Positions 22,991-34,751 of a DNA stretch of 64,000 nt are shown here, piece by piece. The stretch comes from Diplolepis rosae (taxonomy: Eukaryota; Arthropoda; Insecta; Hymenoptera; Diplolepididae), in assembly GCA_030998225.1 (NCBI GenBank), contig JAPYXD010000715.1:5894501-5958500 (forward strand), read 5' to 3'. Each line of letters opens with the position of its first letter. Position 1 is the stretch's first letter. Position numbers and translations under genes: made by a program. Below the pieces are notes generated by a model that did no database searches, was not told the origin of the DNA, and worked only from the letters and a program-made list of their open reading frames with translations.

Positions 22991-23640
22991 TACCTGAAAT
23001 AAATATATGCAAAATTTTATATAATTTTGGGATGTTTTAAACACTCAAAAAAATTTTTCAGTAAAAATTAATATCAATAAATATTTATGGTTACAAGACG
23101 AGGTATAAAAAAATGTTTAGCTTCTTAAATTAAAGCTTCAATCACAAATTTGAAATACTTAAAAAGATTTTAAAAATGTTTATACAATCATTAAAATTTC
23201 AATCACAAAATTAGGAGCAAAATTTTTCTTAGTGAAAAAAGATAAAGAAGTCAAGGAAGTTAATTTGAAGCGATATTAAGCAAATATTTTTCAATAGAAC
23301 TTTTACTTATGACGTAAAATGTTTTCTATGTAGGCAAATACAATTTGTTTGATTATGGTAGGGATTTGACGAATGAGAACTTTTTTTTAGGGAAAAATAT
23401 TCTCCAAAATTTTACCACATCCAATTGGTAACCAAATAAGTGTTTTGCTTTCTTAAAGTAATGAAAAAATTCATTTTAAAAATATGATATAATTACTACT
23501 GGAAAGGTACACTATCTTCTGTGCTTAAATTTTGTTTCAAATCTTTTTTCATAAAATCGCTTTTTCACCAAAATGTTTATCCGTCACAGGGGCAATTTTT
23601 AACTTTCTTCCTTTATTCTTTTTATAGAAATAAATTCTCA

Positions 23641-23675
23641 CTCATGAGGACTTCAATCTGAGTCGAAACGTTTGA
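23641..23675 (+). ncRNA. Possible Penelope-type minimal hammerhead motif
   Basis: The sequence CTCATGAGGACTTCAATCTG followed by AGTCGAAACG has a near-hammerhead core (CTSATGAG, a GACT/AGTC stem, then GAAAC). Penelope-like retroelements carry minimal hammerheads of this form in their terminal repeats. One core base differs (CTC for CTG), and no Penelope coding sequence was seen nearby. Confidence 0.25.
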
Positions 23676-24796
23676 AAGTATGAAACTTTGAGTTACATTT
23701 TTTCCGGACCCTAAAGCCAACTAAGGACATCAACAATTTTTGAATATTAATACTAAGGGTCGATATAAGTTCTGTTCATTATTAATTTTTAGATCAATCA
23801 AATATTAATATTTTATATTAATGCTATAATAATTTTGTGAAAAAATATTTGAAACAAAATATTGGTCACTTTTACTTGATAACAAAGAATCACAATGATT
23901 AATTTCGTATGGAAATGTAAATATAATTTATTCATAAAAAAAAAAAAGAAACCTTTTGTTTACAGTTATATATTGAAATTGCCACGTAAAAGATGTTATG
24001 TATTTCAAAAAGTGGTATTATTTAAAGTATTTTACTCAATAGTAAAGTTTGTCGAATCAAGTTCATACAAAAAAATTGTTTAGTAATTGTAATTTCGTAT
24101 GTGAATTAGAATATAAATTATTAACTTGCTTAAGTATTGAACCCCTTCATTAACACTTGTTTATTAAAACTATCATGTAAAAGATTTTACACATTATAAA
24201 ATTTTGATTTTAGGGTTAAGTTTTCAAATTATATCTTCCGTCATTTCGAATTCGGCATCTCTTTCGCGCCTTTTTTGCGCGGAATCCAGCAGAGTCGAAA
24301 GAAACATAAAAACCGAGCAAGCTGTCGATTTGTATTTTGTAAGCAGTGCTCCTACACACTGTTGAGTTTCATATAGCAATCTAACTTACACAACTTTAGC
24401 TAACAGTGCGTACATGTGATTCCTCGCGCACGCAATATCAGCTGTAGGTACAAGGAGCCTTCAACCAGAGAAAACTCAGAGAACCACTGCGAACAGCAGA
24501 CACACTACGCTGCGCGCGCAACCATTCTCACGTACGTACTGCTGTTGGCGTTCTGTGCGTAACGTTCGCGTGTCAAATCCAGCCCCCGGAATCTCTGGAG
24601 TTGAAAATGTCATAGATGTTGACCGTTGGCCACCGTGGCGCTGGCTGTTCATGAGGCCGACCTTATACAGATTAGCATTATAGAACATTGAAATTTAACG
24701 TTTTTTGTGAAAAATTGGTGTCTGAAGTGCTTTTGTGTACTTTTTAGGTAAATTGGAATGGTTTTAACAGTCGCTGATAGAAAAATTTAAGTGAAA

Positions 24797-24880
24797 ATGC
24801 GGAAATTTGTTGCTGTAGGTTGCAAAACAGGCTACACGTAATGCTCTGAAAAAGTGCATTGTTTTGGGGTTTATTTATCA
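24797..24880 (+). pseudogene. THAP domain remnant
   Basis: MRKFVAVGCKTGYT, a TAA stop, then CSEKVHCFGV aligns with the THAP exon at 19364 (MVKCVCFGCKSGYK then SCSDKVRFFIV). The first zinc-binding cysteine is replaced by phenylalanine and the frame is interrupted, so it is not functional. Confidence 0.6.
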
Positions 24881-24981
24881 TGAGCGCCTTTAACTTATTA
24901 AAATTTAATCTATACTAAATTTAAAACGCTTTGAATAAAAAAATCAACAAAGCTGACTGACTGAACTTAAGGTATTATAGA

Positions 24982-25701
24982 TAGGGATGGGTGATCTTCA
25001 AAAAAAAGAATTGATTTTGAAATTATTGATTCAATTTGATCGATTAAGCGGTTAAAAAGATCGATTTTTGAATCGATCTTCAAAAAACGATACCTTTTTC
25101 TGAAAATGATAAATTTCTGTAAAATAACCTTTTTTAAAAATGTTTTATAACAATTGGAGATATAATTGTTACTTGCATATTTTGTGAATTTAAATTATCA
25201 AAATAAAAAAGTGTTTATATCAATAAAAAAGGAAATTCGGCTTAAAAAACACACTATATTTGCGAATCAGGAACGTTTTTTATTTTTTAAATTGCACAAT
25301 TTCTAAAGCAATGCGTATTATTAGTGATAAAGTTTCTGACATAAAAATGAAGTATTACTAAAAATTTTATAATATTAATATACTTTGAACTTTGCATATC
25401 ACTTAAAGTATTATTTATGATAAAATTTCTGGCATAAATATGAAGTATTATTATAAAGTTTATAATATTAATATACTTTGTATATCACATTAAGGATATT
25501 CTCGCGGTCGACTCCTTGATCTCACTTTTAAACTAAAAAACAGTTCATAGGAACAGTTTATAGAAATAGGAAACAGGAAAAAAAGAAAGGAGAATCGTTT
25601 GTAAAGATCGAAAAAAAATATCAATCCAACCGATTAATCGAGTAAAAAATTCCGTAGATTCCGTAGATTCCGTAGAATCGAATCGAGATCGCCCATCCCT
25701 A
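24982..25701. mobile_element. hAT-type MITE nested in the THAP element
   Basis: Ends TAGGGATGGGTGATC and GATCGCCCATCCCTA are flanked by perfect 8-bp ATTATAGA duplications at 24974-24981 and 25702-25709, as expected for hAT transposition. The interior is AT-rich, with a GATCGATTTTTGAATCGATC-type palindrome near the left end and a degenerate ~105-bp direct repeat at 25350-25490. No transposase is encoded. Confidence 0.85.
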
Positions 25702-26496
25702 ATTATAGATAAAATACACATAATAAATTATGTGCATGTGAGATCTAAATATCCATTATATTATTATGAAATATAGTATATTATGTTGATTATTATTTAT
25801 TACAAACATCTTTGTTCTTAGTGTTTTCAAATACTTATAAAGGAATTTTATAAATTCTTTATATTTGTTACTTTTTCAAATGTACGTTCATTCCTTATGT
25901 GAAAGTTTTGTTCATAAAAATGTAATTTTTTCAATTACTGAGAAGTTTTAAAATATAAAATACAAAGTGTCCCATAATAAAATCTAATTTTTCTAACAAA
26001 ATCAAGATGATATAATTAATACCCGTATTATAATTCAATTTGATGGAATTTCAATAGCCAATTTTTCTATTATAATATGTAAGACTGATATAATATCAAT
26101 AATATTGATAATATAAATAAATATTGTATTTTTATTTAATAATCACAATGTAAATATTAATGTTAAAACGAAGATAACAGAACTTTGATTTCAATTTCCA
26201 GCCAGAATTACAAAGACAATTTTCGCCCAAATTTCAAGCATATTACCCTTTATATCAGTAAAAATTGCTTTAAATAATATTTAAAACTTTCTAGTTTAAT
26301 GTGTTGTAAAATAAAATATGATCAAGTAGTTTTTATCCCCAAAAATTTAATTTTTATGCATTTTTCCCATGCATTAAAATGAATTCAGGCCTCATGAACA
26401 ATCAGCGCCCCTAGCGGCCACGGTCAATTCTTGTGACATTTTCGTTTCGCGGATTACGTGCATTTGACCAGGGGGCTGGTCAAATCTGGACACACT

Positions 26497-26650
26497 GGTG
26501 TAACCTATCTGGCCATGGCCATGAGTCAAAAGACACAGGTAGATGAGAGTGGATAGGATCACTCAGGTGGGGGTGAGCAAAGGCATTAAAGATCGATTAT
26601 GGGATGGAAAACGTACCTATTGGAAGAAAAATACTGTGCTTTGGAGATCA
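26497..26650. other. Spacer between foldback and LINE
   Basis: No gene recognised. The minus-strand 3' end of the LINE probably lies near 26650, where the strand becomes A-rich (AATAAAAATAAATGAACAAT). Confidence 0.4.
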
Positions 26651-26787
26651 TTTTTATTGTTCATTTATTTTTATTCTTTGTATTTACAGCATAATTTTAT
26701 CGATAGCTTGACTAATATTTGAAACTGTTTACAAACTACAGCACCCTCTTGGGAGAATTTTGGTAAAGTTCGCACAGATGGAGGGGA

Positions 26788-29700
26788 TTAAATGCATAGG
26801 TTAGTTGAATTTAAGAACTGAAATATAAGTTGGATACCTCGACCATTAGGATTGGACAGGAATGACTCGATACAATATGGCGGGAAAAATTTGAGTCGTC
26901 TAAGGCGGTTTTTTAGCAGTGAACGCGGTTGAGAAAAATTAGGACATGCCCAGAAAATATAATTAATGTCTTGATTTTCATCTCCACAGTGGGCGCAAAT
27001 TGCGGAGTCTGAAAGGTTTTTTCTGGTTAGGCTAGCCGCAAGGTTGTAGTGATTTGCTCGCAATCTAGAGATTGTAACAATGAATTTGCGGTTTGCTTTA
27101 GATTTAGCATACCAGGGTCGGGAATGATGGGAGGGATCAAAGAAGGTAGAGAAATAGTAGAGACCCTTACGTTCCACCCTTGAGACTTGCTTCCATTGAG
27201 CTTCAACGTGAGAGAAGTGACCCTGAAGGGAAAGGGCCCAAATATCTATGTGGGGGAGTTTAGTTTGAGTAAGGAGGCCCTCAGAAGAGGCCAATCTGGC
27301 CAGGTTATCTGCAGTTTCATTGCCTGGGATGCCTCTGTGGCCAGGGAGCCAGACTAGATCGATGGTAAGACCAGAGCAATGAGCAACATATAGAAGATTT
27401 CGAAGCTTAAGAAGCAAGAATGAAGAAGAGGACAGTGTTGAGAGACTAAGAGAAGCCTGTAACACACTCTTAGAATCAGAGAAAATAACAGAGAAAGAGA
27501 TATCTTTTTCAATAATATATTGGATAGATTCACAAATAGCCATTGTCTCCGCAGTAAATATGGATGCATGTTCAGAGACCCTAAATTGCATTTCCAAGTC
27601 CAAAAAGGGAGCATAGATGGCAAAGCCCACTGGAGAATCGGTCTTCTTAGACCCATCAGTATAGAGGTGAGTATAATTGGCATAATGAATGGAAATGAAG
27701 GAATTAAAAACAGATTCAGGGTTCGGACTATTGTCATTAGAGATACCGATTGATAAATCAACAGATGGCTTGAAAAACATAGATGGATATGGGAGTAGAA
27801 ATTGTAATGGTGTGGCAGAATTGAGGACTCTTGGTTTGTAGCCCCCAAATCTTTGATACGATTTGAGCAGAAGGAAATTTTTAATTTGATTAAATTTGGG
27901 TTTAGAATATCTAAGAATGTTAGCAAGTCTATTGAGAATGGGAAAAATGGGATGACATGCGGATTGGAAGGTTTTGATAAGGAATTTATCAGATATTAAT
28001 TGGAATCGATCAATAATGGGGAACTCGCCCAGTTCTGATTGCATGACTATGATCGCAGAAGATATACGATATCCCATGATAACTCTCAAAATTTTATTGT
28101 GTAGTTTGGTAAGTTTGGTATATAGTTTGCTGTTTTTGCATATAGAAAGTGCGTGGCAACCATATTCGAAAGAACTGCGGCAAAGGGCCTGATAAAGAAT
28201 CTGTAAAATGCGAGGATGTGAGCCCCACCATGTGCCCGCCAAGCATTTAAAACGGTTAAGAATTTTTGACCCATGGTCAATGAGTTTTGTAAAGTGTAAT
28301 TCCCAGGAGAGGGAGCTCTGCAAGATAACTCCCAAAAATTTGACGTTATTTGAGCGAGAGACGACCTGGTTATCTATTTGAAGGCTTAAAGATTCCGGTA
28401 ACTGATTAGTAGGAGTTGGGAAGAAGACAAGTTTAGATTTGGAAGAGGATATGGAGAGACCACGTTTCTTTAAAAAGGTGTTCACGTTGTTCACGCTTTC
28501 CTAAAGAATAGCAATGCAATTGTCCTCATCATTAGAGGAAGCGTACAAGACTAAGTCATCTGCATACTCGAGAATGTCGCAATGTGGATGTAGTAGTTTA
28601 TGAATGTTCTTGGTGTAGATGTTGTATAAAAGAGGGCTAAGAACACAGCCCTGTGGAAGTCCCTTGCAAAAAATATGGGGTCCTTTGTTTTCTCCATTTA
28701 TGCGAAAATAAACGTAACGAACAGTAGTGAGGTTGAATATAAACTTGCATACCTTCCAAGGAAGGCCCAAGTTGATCAAATCCCAAATGAGTATATTAGG
28801 AATCACATTATCGTAAGCAGCTACAATATCCAGAAACAGACAGGCAGAAATCATACTCGAAGAGGCTGCCAAGTGTAATTTTGAAGAAAGTATCGCCAAA
28901 TTGTCCGCACAAGAGCGGCCCCTCCTAAAGCCATATTGAAAAGGGGAGAGCAAACCCTTGTTTTCCGTCCAGAAATATAGCCGTTGTTGAACCAGCTTTT
29001 TCATGAGTTTAAGGAAACAGGAAGCCAGAGCGATGGGTTGAAATTTGCGGAGGGTGGATTTTGGAAGAAGAAAGACAAGAAAGTTTCTTCAGCTCGAAGG
29101 AAAAGCACCCGTTTCAAAAATATTATTAAAAATATGAAGAAGGCGTGTGAGAGAGATTTCAGGTAGATTTTGAATAACAAGAAAACCAATTCTATCCAAT
29201 CCAGGGGAAGAATTAGTTTTAGAATTTTTAAGAACTGTCAGGAGTTCTTTGAGGTTATATGGAGGGGAGAAAATATGGTCCTCCTGAGCAGGTTCTGTAG
29301 CTAGTGTAGAAGAGGATGAAGGAGTATTAGTGTAGTTAGCGTCAGTGAAAGAAACTGGGAGGGGAGAAATTTCAATGTTGGAGAAGTCATTGGACATTTT
29401 GATAAAATCCTGAATATAAGAGTTCATATATTTGATAGTTTTGAGATCAACGGGACAGGTCGTTGGGGATGGGGGGCTCAATAGCCTGTGACGAAAACTA
29501 CGAACTTTAGCCCAAACCGTAGATATGGGAGATTTCACTGAAAGTGATTCACAAAAGGATCGAAAATTCGCGGATTTAATTGATTTTAATCTTTTTGTTG
29601 CTTTGGCTTCCCATTTCTGGTAATCTAGGAAATTTTCATATGTAGAGGAGTGCAAATATTTCTTTAGTTTGGCTAATCTCACTAACAATTTTTTTACACT

Positions 29701-30571
29701 CCCCGTCCCACCATGGCGGTGAGCTAGGATAGACCTTTCGACGGGAAGGCACCCTGTCCAGCTTGGGGTCGGCTTTGTAAAGAGCTTCATCTATGTCATG
29801 AAGGAAATCAGAATAAGAGTTAACGGATCCTGTTGAGTTAGTTGAAGAGGGTAGGTTAGTGTCTGTATGAATAGATAGGAGGTGAGATTTAAAAATTTTC
29901 CAATTATATTTTTAAGATTGTATTTATGGGAATAAAAATTATAAAAAGTAAAGGGAACGCCAATTTCGACACTGATTGGGAAGTGATCGCTGCCCATTTT
30001 ATCGGGAAGCACTTGCCAATTTGAGATTAATTTCAAATTTTTGGAGACCATTGTAAGATCTATAGAGGATTTATTTTGACCAGGGCGAGAGAAAAGAGTG
30101 GGGTCACCTTTATTAATGATTATGAAGTCTGAATCCAAAATGGCGTCATAAAGAGCTAGACCAGAGGTGCATGCCATGTGGCAGCCCCATGATTGATGGT
30201 GTGAATTTAAATCACCACAAATGATGGAACAGGGAAAGTCAGCAGCAGACTGCAAAAAATCAGGCCAATTAATTGTACCTGGGAGGAGGGGGGGGGGGGG
30301 GGTCGTGGTTTTCGATATCAAAAGTTGTATCCACCCTTTTGAAGGGTATATCATTCCTGATAGCAGTGAGAAGACCCCCTCCCTGACGGTCATCACGATC
30401 CTTACGAATTATGTTAAAATTAGGAAGATAAAAATTGATATTAGGTTTAAGCCAAGTTTCGCATAAAGGGAGAATATCATAATCAGCTGCTACCCTTAAA
30501 AGAGAACCTTTTTTGGGGATAAGACTATGACAATTCCATTGAAAAATTTTTAGTAGGTTTGCAGATGACAT
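26788..30571 (-). pseudogene. LINE ORF2: endonuclease, reverse transcriptase, RNase H
   Basis: ORF2 starts with an endonuclease domain (LLKIFQWNCHSLIPKKG, later SIICGDLNSHHQSWGC and SDHFPISVEIG). It continues into reverse transcriptase (FQPIALASCF, SPFQYGFRRGRSC, LPQGCVLSPLLYNIY, ILEYADDLVLYAS), then RNase H (THLYTDGSKK, TAETMAICESI, IFSDSKSVLQA, LVWLPGHRGIPGNETADNLA) and a C-terminal C-x2-C-type finger (ICAHCGDENQDINYIFWACP). It is broken by a frameshift in a C-homopolymer near 30290, frameshifts near 29910 and 29700, and in-frame stops at 29089-29091 and 28501-28503. The enzyme would nick target DNA and prime reverse transcription; this copy cannot make it. Confidence 0.9.
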
Positions 30572-30598
30572 ATTGCTAGTAGAAGGATAGGATGTGGT

Positions 30599-32245
30599 TT
30601 AAAGGAGAGTTGTTGACGTTGAGGACGCGCAGCTGGGTAGTGAAGAAGCCCTGAGATTAAGCAAAGAGACGAGAGGATTTAGTTGTGATAAGAGTTGCGT
30701 CATAAGAGACATTAGTTGAGCGAGAGGTTGAAGGATTTGAGATGGAGAAGGTGTCAGAGAAGAAGAGAGGTTATCCGAATGAGAAAAATTCGAAGCAAAT
30801 TGACTAGGTGCTGAAAACTGAGAGGGATAGTTTTTTCCCCTGGGGAAGGATGAAGGTTTGATAGGAGAGGGTGGCAAGGAGCGAGAGGGTGCAGTCTGAT
30901 TGAAATTAAGACGTTTTTTTGGATTCGGAGATTGGGTAGGAGCTTTGGTTTGCAACTGCTTGCGTGGAGATTTAGGTTTTTTGATTTTGGATATGTTAGC
31001 AAAGGTAGGAGCATGTAAATTGGTGGAGGTACCTTCAAAAGAGTCCAAATCCACCTCTCCCAAATTTGGGAAATTAGAGTAGTTGAAAGCAGGGGGGTGG
31101 GATGATTGCAAGGCTGAGTGTGATGTAGAACTAGCAAGAAGAAGGCGCACATCCAAAGGCGACATGGAATTTTGTGAGGCTTTCTTTTCTCTGTGGTAAA
31201 GATCCGAGGCCTCCTTAATAGAAGTATTCTGGTAGGCAGCAATTTTACGCACCAAAATTTGATCCTGATAAGCTGGACATGTTTTATCAGTGACCAGATG
31301 AGAACCATTACAGTTAAGACAAGAAAAGGGGCCCTTTTCTTTTTGGCACGTGGATCCAGATTGGTGTGGAGGATCGCCGCAGAAACGGCAGCGAGGTCGT
31401 TTGCACTGGTTGGCAACATGGCCAAATCTGAAACAATTATAACAGATTTTAGGTTGGGAAACGTACGGTGATATCTTTAATCGTAAGTGAAATAAAGTGA
31501 GATACTCTGGAACCTCCTGGCCATCAAATCTTAAATAGACTGTAGAAGTCGGGGATAGTACCCTGTTGTCCTTTTTTGTAACAAATCGTCTGCCACCCAA
31601 AATCGGGCATTTTAGGTTAGTAGAGGCGTTTTGAATAAAATCATCTATTGTAATCTCCAGTGGGACATCCCTGATGATTCCTTCTCTGGAAACACGAAAA
31701 TTGGGGATGAAAGCATTAAGATCGTATTTTTCTAAAATAGATAAACTGTTTACAATCTTATTAGCACTCGCACCATCACGACACTCCACGTTCACCCGTG
31801 AGAAATTATTTTTAGAAATATTCTTGATAGAATTAGGAAAAGCGGAATGTAAAATTTTGCCAATGAGAATAGGATGTTTAGAGACATTAGGGTTTTTAGG
31901 TTCCACAAAAACGAAATATGGACCCTTGTTGTGGACCGAATAGCTGTTGTTGGGAAGAGGAGCGTGTTCACTAGGACCAGATTTATTCAAAACATGAGGC
32001 ACTTTTTGTTGTGTAGGTAGGTTGGAGTCCGAAATATGCGAGGAATCTCTTTTTTTGGGGTTAGGTTTGTTAGGAACTTCATGATTTGTAACATCATTAA
32101 AAATCGTAGAGGTACCAGTAAAGGTTTCATTACTTAAGTTCAAGAGAGTGCTATTAATTAAGTCTTCATCTAGAACTGAACATCCATCTACGCTCATATT
32201 ATCATCATCTTGATCATTCGGGAGGTTATTATCATCCGACGCCAT
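30599..32245 (-). CDS. LINE ORF1, gag-like RNA-binding protein
   Basis: An intact 548-codon frame. The first ATG of the frame (32245) gives MASDDNNLPNDQDDDN; the frame is open further upstream but without an ATG. An acidic, serine/asparagine-rich N-terminal part precedes an RNA-recognition-like region. Three zinc-knuckle-type motifs follow: CYNCFRFGHVANQC, CRFCGDPPHQSGSTC and CLNCNGSHLVTDKTC. The C-terminal third is rich in serine and proline. Such proteins coat the LINE RNA. It is intact while ORF2 is not, so loss of ORF2 may be recent or ORF1 chance-preserved. Confidence 0.85.
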   Translation of the reverse strand: MASDDNNLPNDQDDDNMSVDGCSVLDEDLINSTLLNLSNETFTGTSTIFNDVTNHEVPNKPNPKKRDSSHISDSNLPTQQKVPHVLNKSGPSEHAPLPNNSYSVHNKGPYFVFVEPKNPNVSKHPILIGKILHSAFPNSIKNISKNNFSRVNVECRDGASANKIVNSLSILEKYDLNAFIPNFRVSREGIIRDVPLEITIDDFIQNASTNLKCPILGGRRFVTKKDNRVLSPTSTVYLRFDGQEVPEYLTLFHLRLKISPYVSQPKICYNCFRFGHVANQCKRPRCRFCGDPPHQSGSTCQKEKGPFSCLNCNGSHLVTDKTCPAYQDQILVRKIAAYQNTSIKEASDLYHREKKASQNSMSPLDVRLLLASSTSHSALQSSHPPAFNYSNFPNLGEVDLDSFEGTSTNLHAPTFANISKIKKPKSPRKQLQTKAPTQSPNPKKRLNFNQTAPSRSLPPSPIKPSSFPRGKNYPSQFSAPSQFASNFSHSDNLSSSLTPSPSQILQPLAQLMSLMTQLLSQLNPLVSLLNLRASSLPSCASSTSTTLL

Positions 32246-32560
32246 ATTACGCAAGGTTATGGCTGAACGGTTAAAAGGCACAGTATTTGACTTCTTACCT
32301 TGTACGTCCACAGGAGTATTGAAATTCTTTAGGAAATGATCTCAGAGGAGAAGGAATAAATCACCGCCAAACACTGGCATAACTATTAAATGAAAAACGT
32401 TGGAAAACGTGAACAGCGAAATACACCGATCCTTCCTTGACGAGTGCTCGCAACGGAATCCTCCAGTTGCCGGTATGCAATCACACTCAACACCTAACAT
32501 TAACATGTCGTTCGACGCTAATTTTATTGGCTGAGGCAGTGCGTACATCGACCAAACATA

Positions 32561-32804
32561 ATTTCTTGAATAAAAGCGCTCGAAATTTAAATATTATTCA
32601 ATGAAAGTTTAAAAATACTGAGGTCATTAAAAGAATGCAACGTTTGTCTATCTCGATTTTATATAAATTTTAAAAAATGTACACTAATGGCTGAAAAAAA
32701 GGTACTTTAGGGAGCAAAGCGAGAAAATAGGGGACTTTAGGGACCTCAACTGAATATAGAGGACAATAGGGGATATAGGGACCGGTCTGTGAGGCCTGCA
32801 GGAT
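32561..32804. other. Spacer with GGGACTTTAGGGACC words
   Basis: No gene. Between 32700 and 32790 the words ACTTTAGGGA and AGGGGA recur several times. Confidence 0.4.
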
Positions 32805-32990
32805 CTCTAAAATATAACTGGATATCTTAATTTCCAGGTCTCAGCCTGACCACCTCGGGGAAGATGTATTTTAAGCAGCTAGACTACTTGAAATAATTTT
32901 TTAGAATGGCGGAATCTCTAAAATACCAACCGGTTATCTTAAATTTCAGTTCTGAGCTCAAGTTCCCTGAGGAAGATGTCCCTGAGGTTC
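32805..32990. repeat. Two isolated monomers of the 109-bp satellite
   Basis: The segment has the same word order as the array at 1-1840 (GGAATCTCTAAAATAC, TCTCAGCCTGACCAC, TATTTTAAGCAGCTAGACTA and TTTTTAGAATGGCGG). About 1.7 monomers are present, some 31 kb from the main array. Confidence 0.8.
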
Positions 32991-33305
32991 TGGAGTCGCT
33001 GATTATGAATCCGTTATTGAATATTCAAAATTAAAGATAGCCAATCCATTATGGCGGACCAAACATTTTTTAATTACGATTTTTATAAAAATTGAAACCT
33101 GACCCAATTGTGGAGTTAATTGTGAATCCGTTATCGTATTTTTCAAATTCAAGACGTCCGATCCTGGATTTCAGGAAATTTCGATTTTTATGACAATTGA
33201 TATATGGACATTTTCGGGGTTTATGCGTTTTTGGGTCTTTATCTGCATACATGTGGCCTCACCATGTGAACTCGATTTGTAAAGAATTGATACAATGGCG
33301 CTATA
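32991..33305. other. Spacer with short hairpins
   Basis: No gene recognised. The words GAATCCGTTAT and TCAAGACGTCC occur around 33010 and 33130, suggesting a decayed local duplication. Confidence 0.35.
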
Positions 33306-33309
33306 TGTA

Positions 33310-33845
33310 TTAAATCAGAAAATTTTCGAAATTCCGACTTTAAACTTGGAGGATTTATTCTTTAGACTGTTATGTAATCGTGAGTAAAATCAAAATTAAT
33401 ATTAATTTATATTTATTATATTTTTATATTTATATTGATAATGAAATTAATGAAAATGTTAAGGAAATATTTATAATAAATATGAAATGCAGCTTGCCTT
33501 CCTTAGAGACGCTGTTGAATCCTATACTCGCGGCACCGAGCGAAATAATTAAACCATCATAGTTTTTCAGCAGCTGGCCTAATTCAAGTAAAACTTTTCA
33601 AAAAACTTCTTTTGGACCTTGATAACCATTTTTTTCTACTGGAAGATTGTTCTAGCTTAAAATTACGTCGATAGACTTTGCGATTGAAAAGATTCGAACA
33701 TTATTCATATAAATATTTAGAATACAATTTTTACCTTTCTTTCATACAAATAAATATTAATTTTAATTTGACTAACGATTCCATAACAGTCTAATAAATT
33801 CTCCAAGATTGTAATCGAAATCCCGAAAATTTTCTGATTTAAAAC
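33310..33845. mobile_element. Foldback MITE with ~100-bp imperfect inverted ends
   Basis: The left end (AAATCAGAAAATTTTCGAAA, then GGATTTATTC and AGACTGTTATG) is mirrored at 33745-33841 (CATAACAGTCTAATAAATTC then GAAAATTTTCTGATTT). No coding sequence inside and no clear target duplication. Confidence 0.65.
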
Positions 33846-34751
33846 GAGTCGAATTTAAAAAAATACGAAAATTATTTGTTTCTAAAAAAAAGTGTTTCAG
33901 TTTCCTATAAGAATATGTTTCTAAAACAAAAATTTCAGATTTTCAAAAAAATCGCTCAGAGACCAGCTGAATGCAACAGAATAATTCAATATACCCTTCT
34001 ACGATGTGACGGTTTCGTTTAAAATTTTTGGAATAAATTATCTTTAAGAGTGATTTATTAGGAGTACTTTGGAAATTTATTTACTTTAATACAAATTTGC
34101 CATTCATTCACAGTGTATACTTGATTAGAGACAGGACACCAATTACTCACATGCTCATATTTTATTACAAAGAAAGAATCTTTCTCACACTCGTAACATT
34201 CGTGAAGTGATCTGTTGTATTTTCATCACATCAGTTAATCCTGAAATTCTTAAAATTGGTGCTATTACAGAGTGTCTTGCATTAAAGCTTGTGGGGCATA
34301 GTGTACTCTAGAGATTATCAAGATTACATGATGATACAGGTCATAGTACACCAAATTAGGTTTGATTTTAAAAAACTAAGAGAAACATTAGAAAACGAGA
34401 TTAATCCTTGATTGGTTAAAATTCTAATTTCATCCTCGGAATATGTAACAAACTAGGTGATAAATGGTCCAAGTAATTAAGAGTATACGATCAATATTTT
34501 TTCTTTTTTATAAAAATCGTCGTGTTATCACGTGGACAAATATGGTGCGCTGGATTTATTTCCAGTTAACATTTTCTTGTCCACGTGATCAAGTCAATAA
34601 CATGAATTGTCTTTCCAAAAAAAAGAGAAAACAAAAAATAGTGGCAGCAGGGTCTTATTGATGAAAAAGTTATCCATGATATATAAAAACCTAGAAGTCT
34701 GAAGGGATTGAAAAAGGTCATGAGTCCTATAGAAAATTTCTTGATTTCCGC
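33846..34751. other. Likely 3' flank of the 34.8-kb exon; one CACGTG hairpin
   Basis: No ORF with recognisable content. At 34523-34589 the words TTATCACGTGGACAA and TTGTCCACGTGATCAA form a perfect ~14-bp inverted pair around a ~45-bp loop, each containing the E-box CACGTG. The segment directly below 34752 would be the 3' untranslated region of the minus-strand exon. Confidence 0.4.

Larger units (their letters stand above)
24580..26478 (+). mobile_element. P/THAP-type element with 8-bp target duplication
   Basis: Ends CAGCCCCC and GGGGGCTG are flanked by perfect GTCAAATC duplications at 24572-24579 and 26479-26486. Subterminal sequence (GGCCTCATGAACAATCAGCG near the right end) resembles the element at 18070-20988. 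It lies inside the right arm of the foldback element and is in turn interrupted by a hAT MITE at 24982. Length is 1,899 bp including that insert. Confidence 0.85.
21180..26496. mobile_element. Foldback element with ~720-bp arms
   Basis: The left arm (21180 to about 21906) is the reverse complement of about 23866-24579 plus 26479-26496. The outermost arm sequence is AGTGTGTCCAGATTTGAC. The right arm is split by a THAP element at 24580; removing that insert and one 8-bp duplication restores the outer end. Arms contain CGTGCGCGAGGAATCACATG and GACTCTGCTGGATTCCGCGC. The ORFs at 21686-21874 (minus) and 23895-24083 (plus) are the same arm sequence read twice and are not taken as genes. The spacer holds another diverged unit of the arm repeat (22770-22990). 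Confidence 0.75.
26650..32560 (-). mobile_element. I-superfamily non-LTR retrotransposon
   Basis: A near full-length LINE on the minus strand with a 5' leader (about 32560-32246), ORF1 (32245-30599), a 27-bp gap, ORF2 (30571-26788) and a short 3' region ending in A-rich sequence. Two ORFs, a gag-like ORF1 with three zinc knuckles, and an ORF2 with apurinic-type endonuclease, reverse transcriptase and RNase H are the layout of the I/R1 group. Target duplications were not identified. ORF1 is intact, ORF2 is not. Confidence 0.8.

Noticed and set aside
21686..24083. Two identical 62-residue ORFs
   Set aside because: They are the same foldback arm read in both orientations and contain a poly-lysine run from an A-tract.
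30754..31425. 223-residue minus-strand ORF overlapping LINE ORF1
   Set aside because: It is a frame shadow of ORF1, which has the zinc knuckles.
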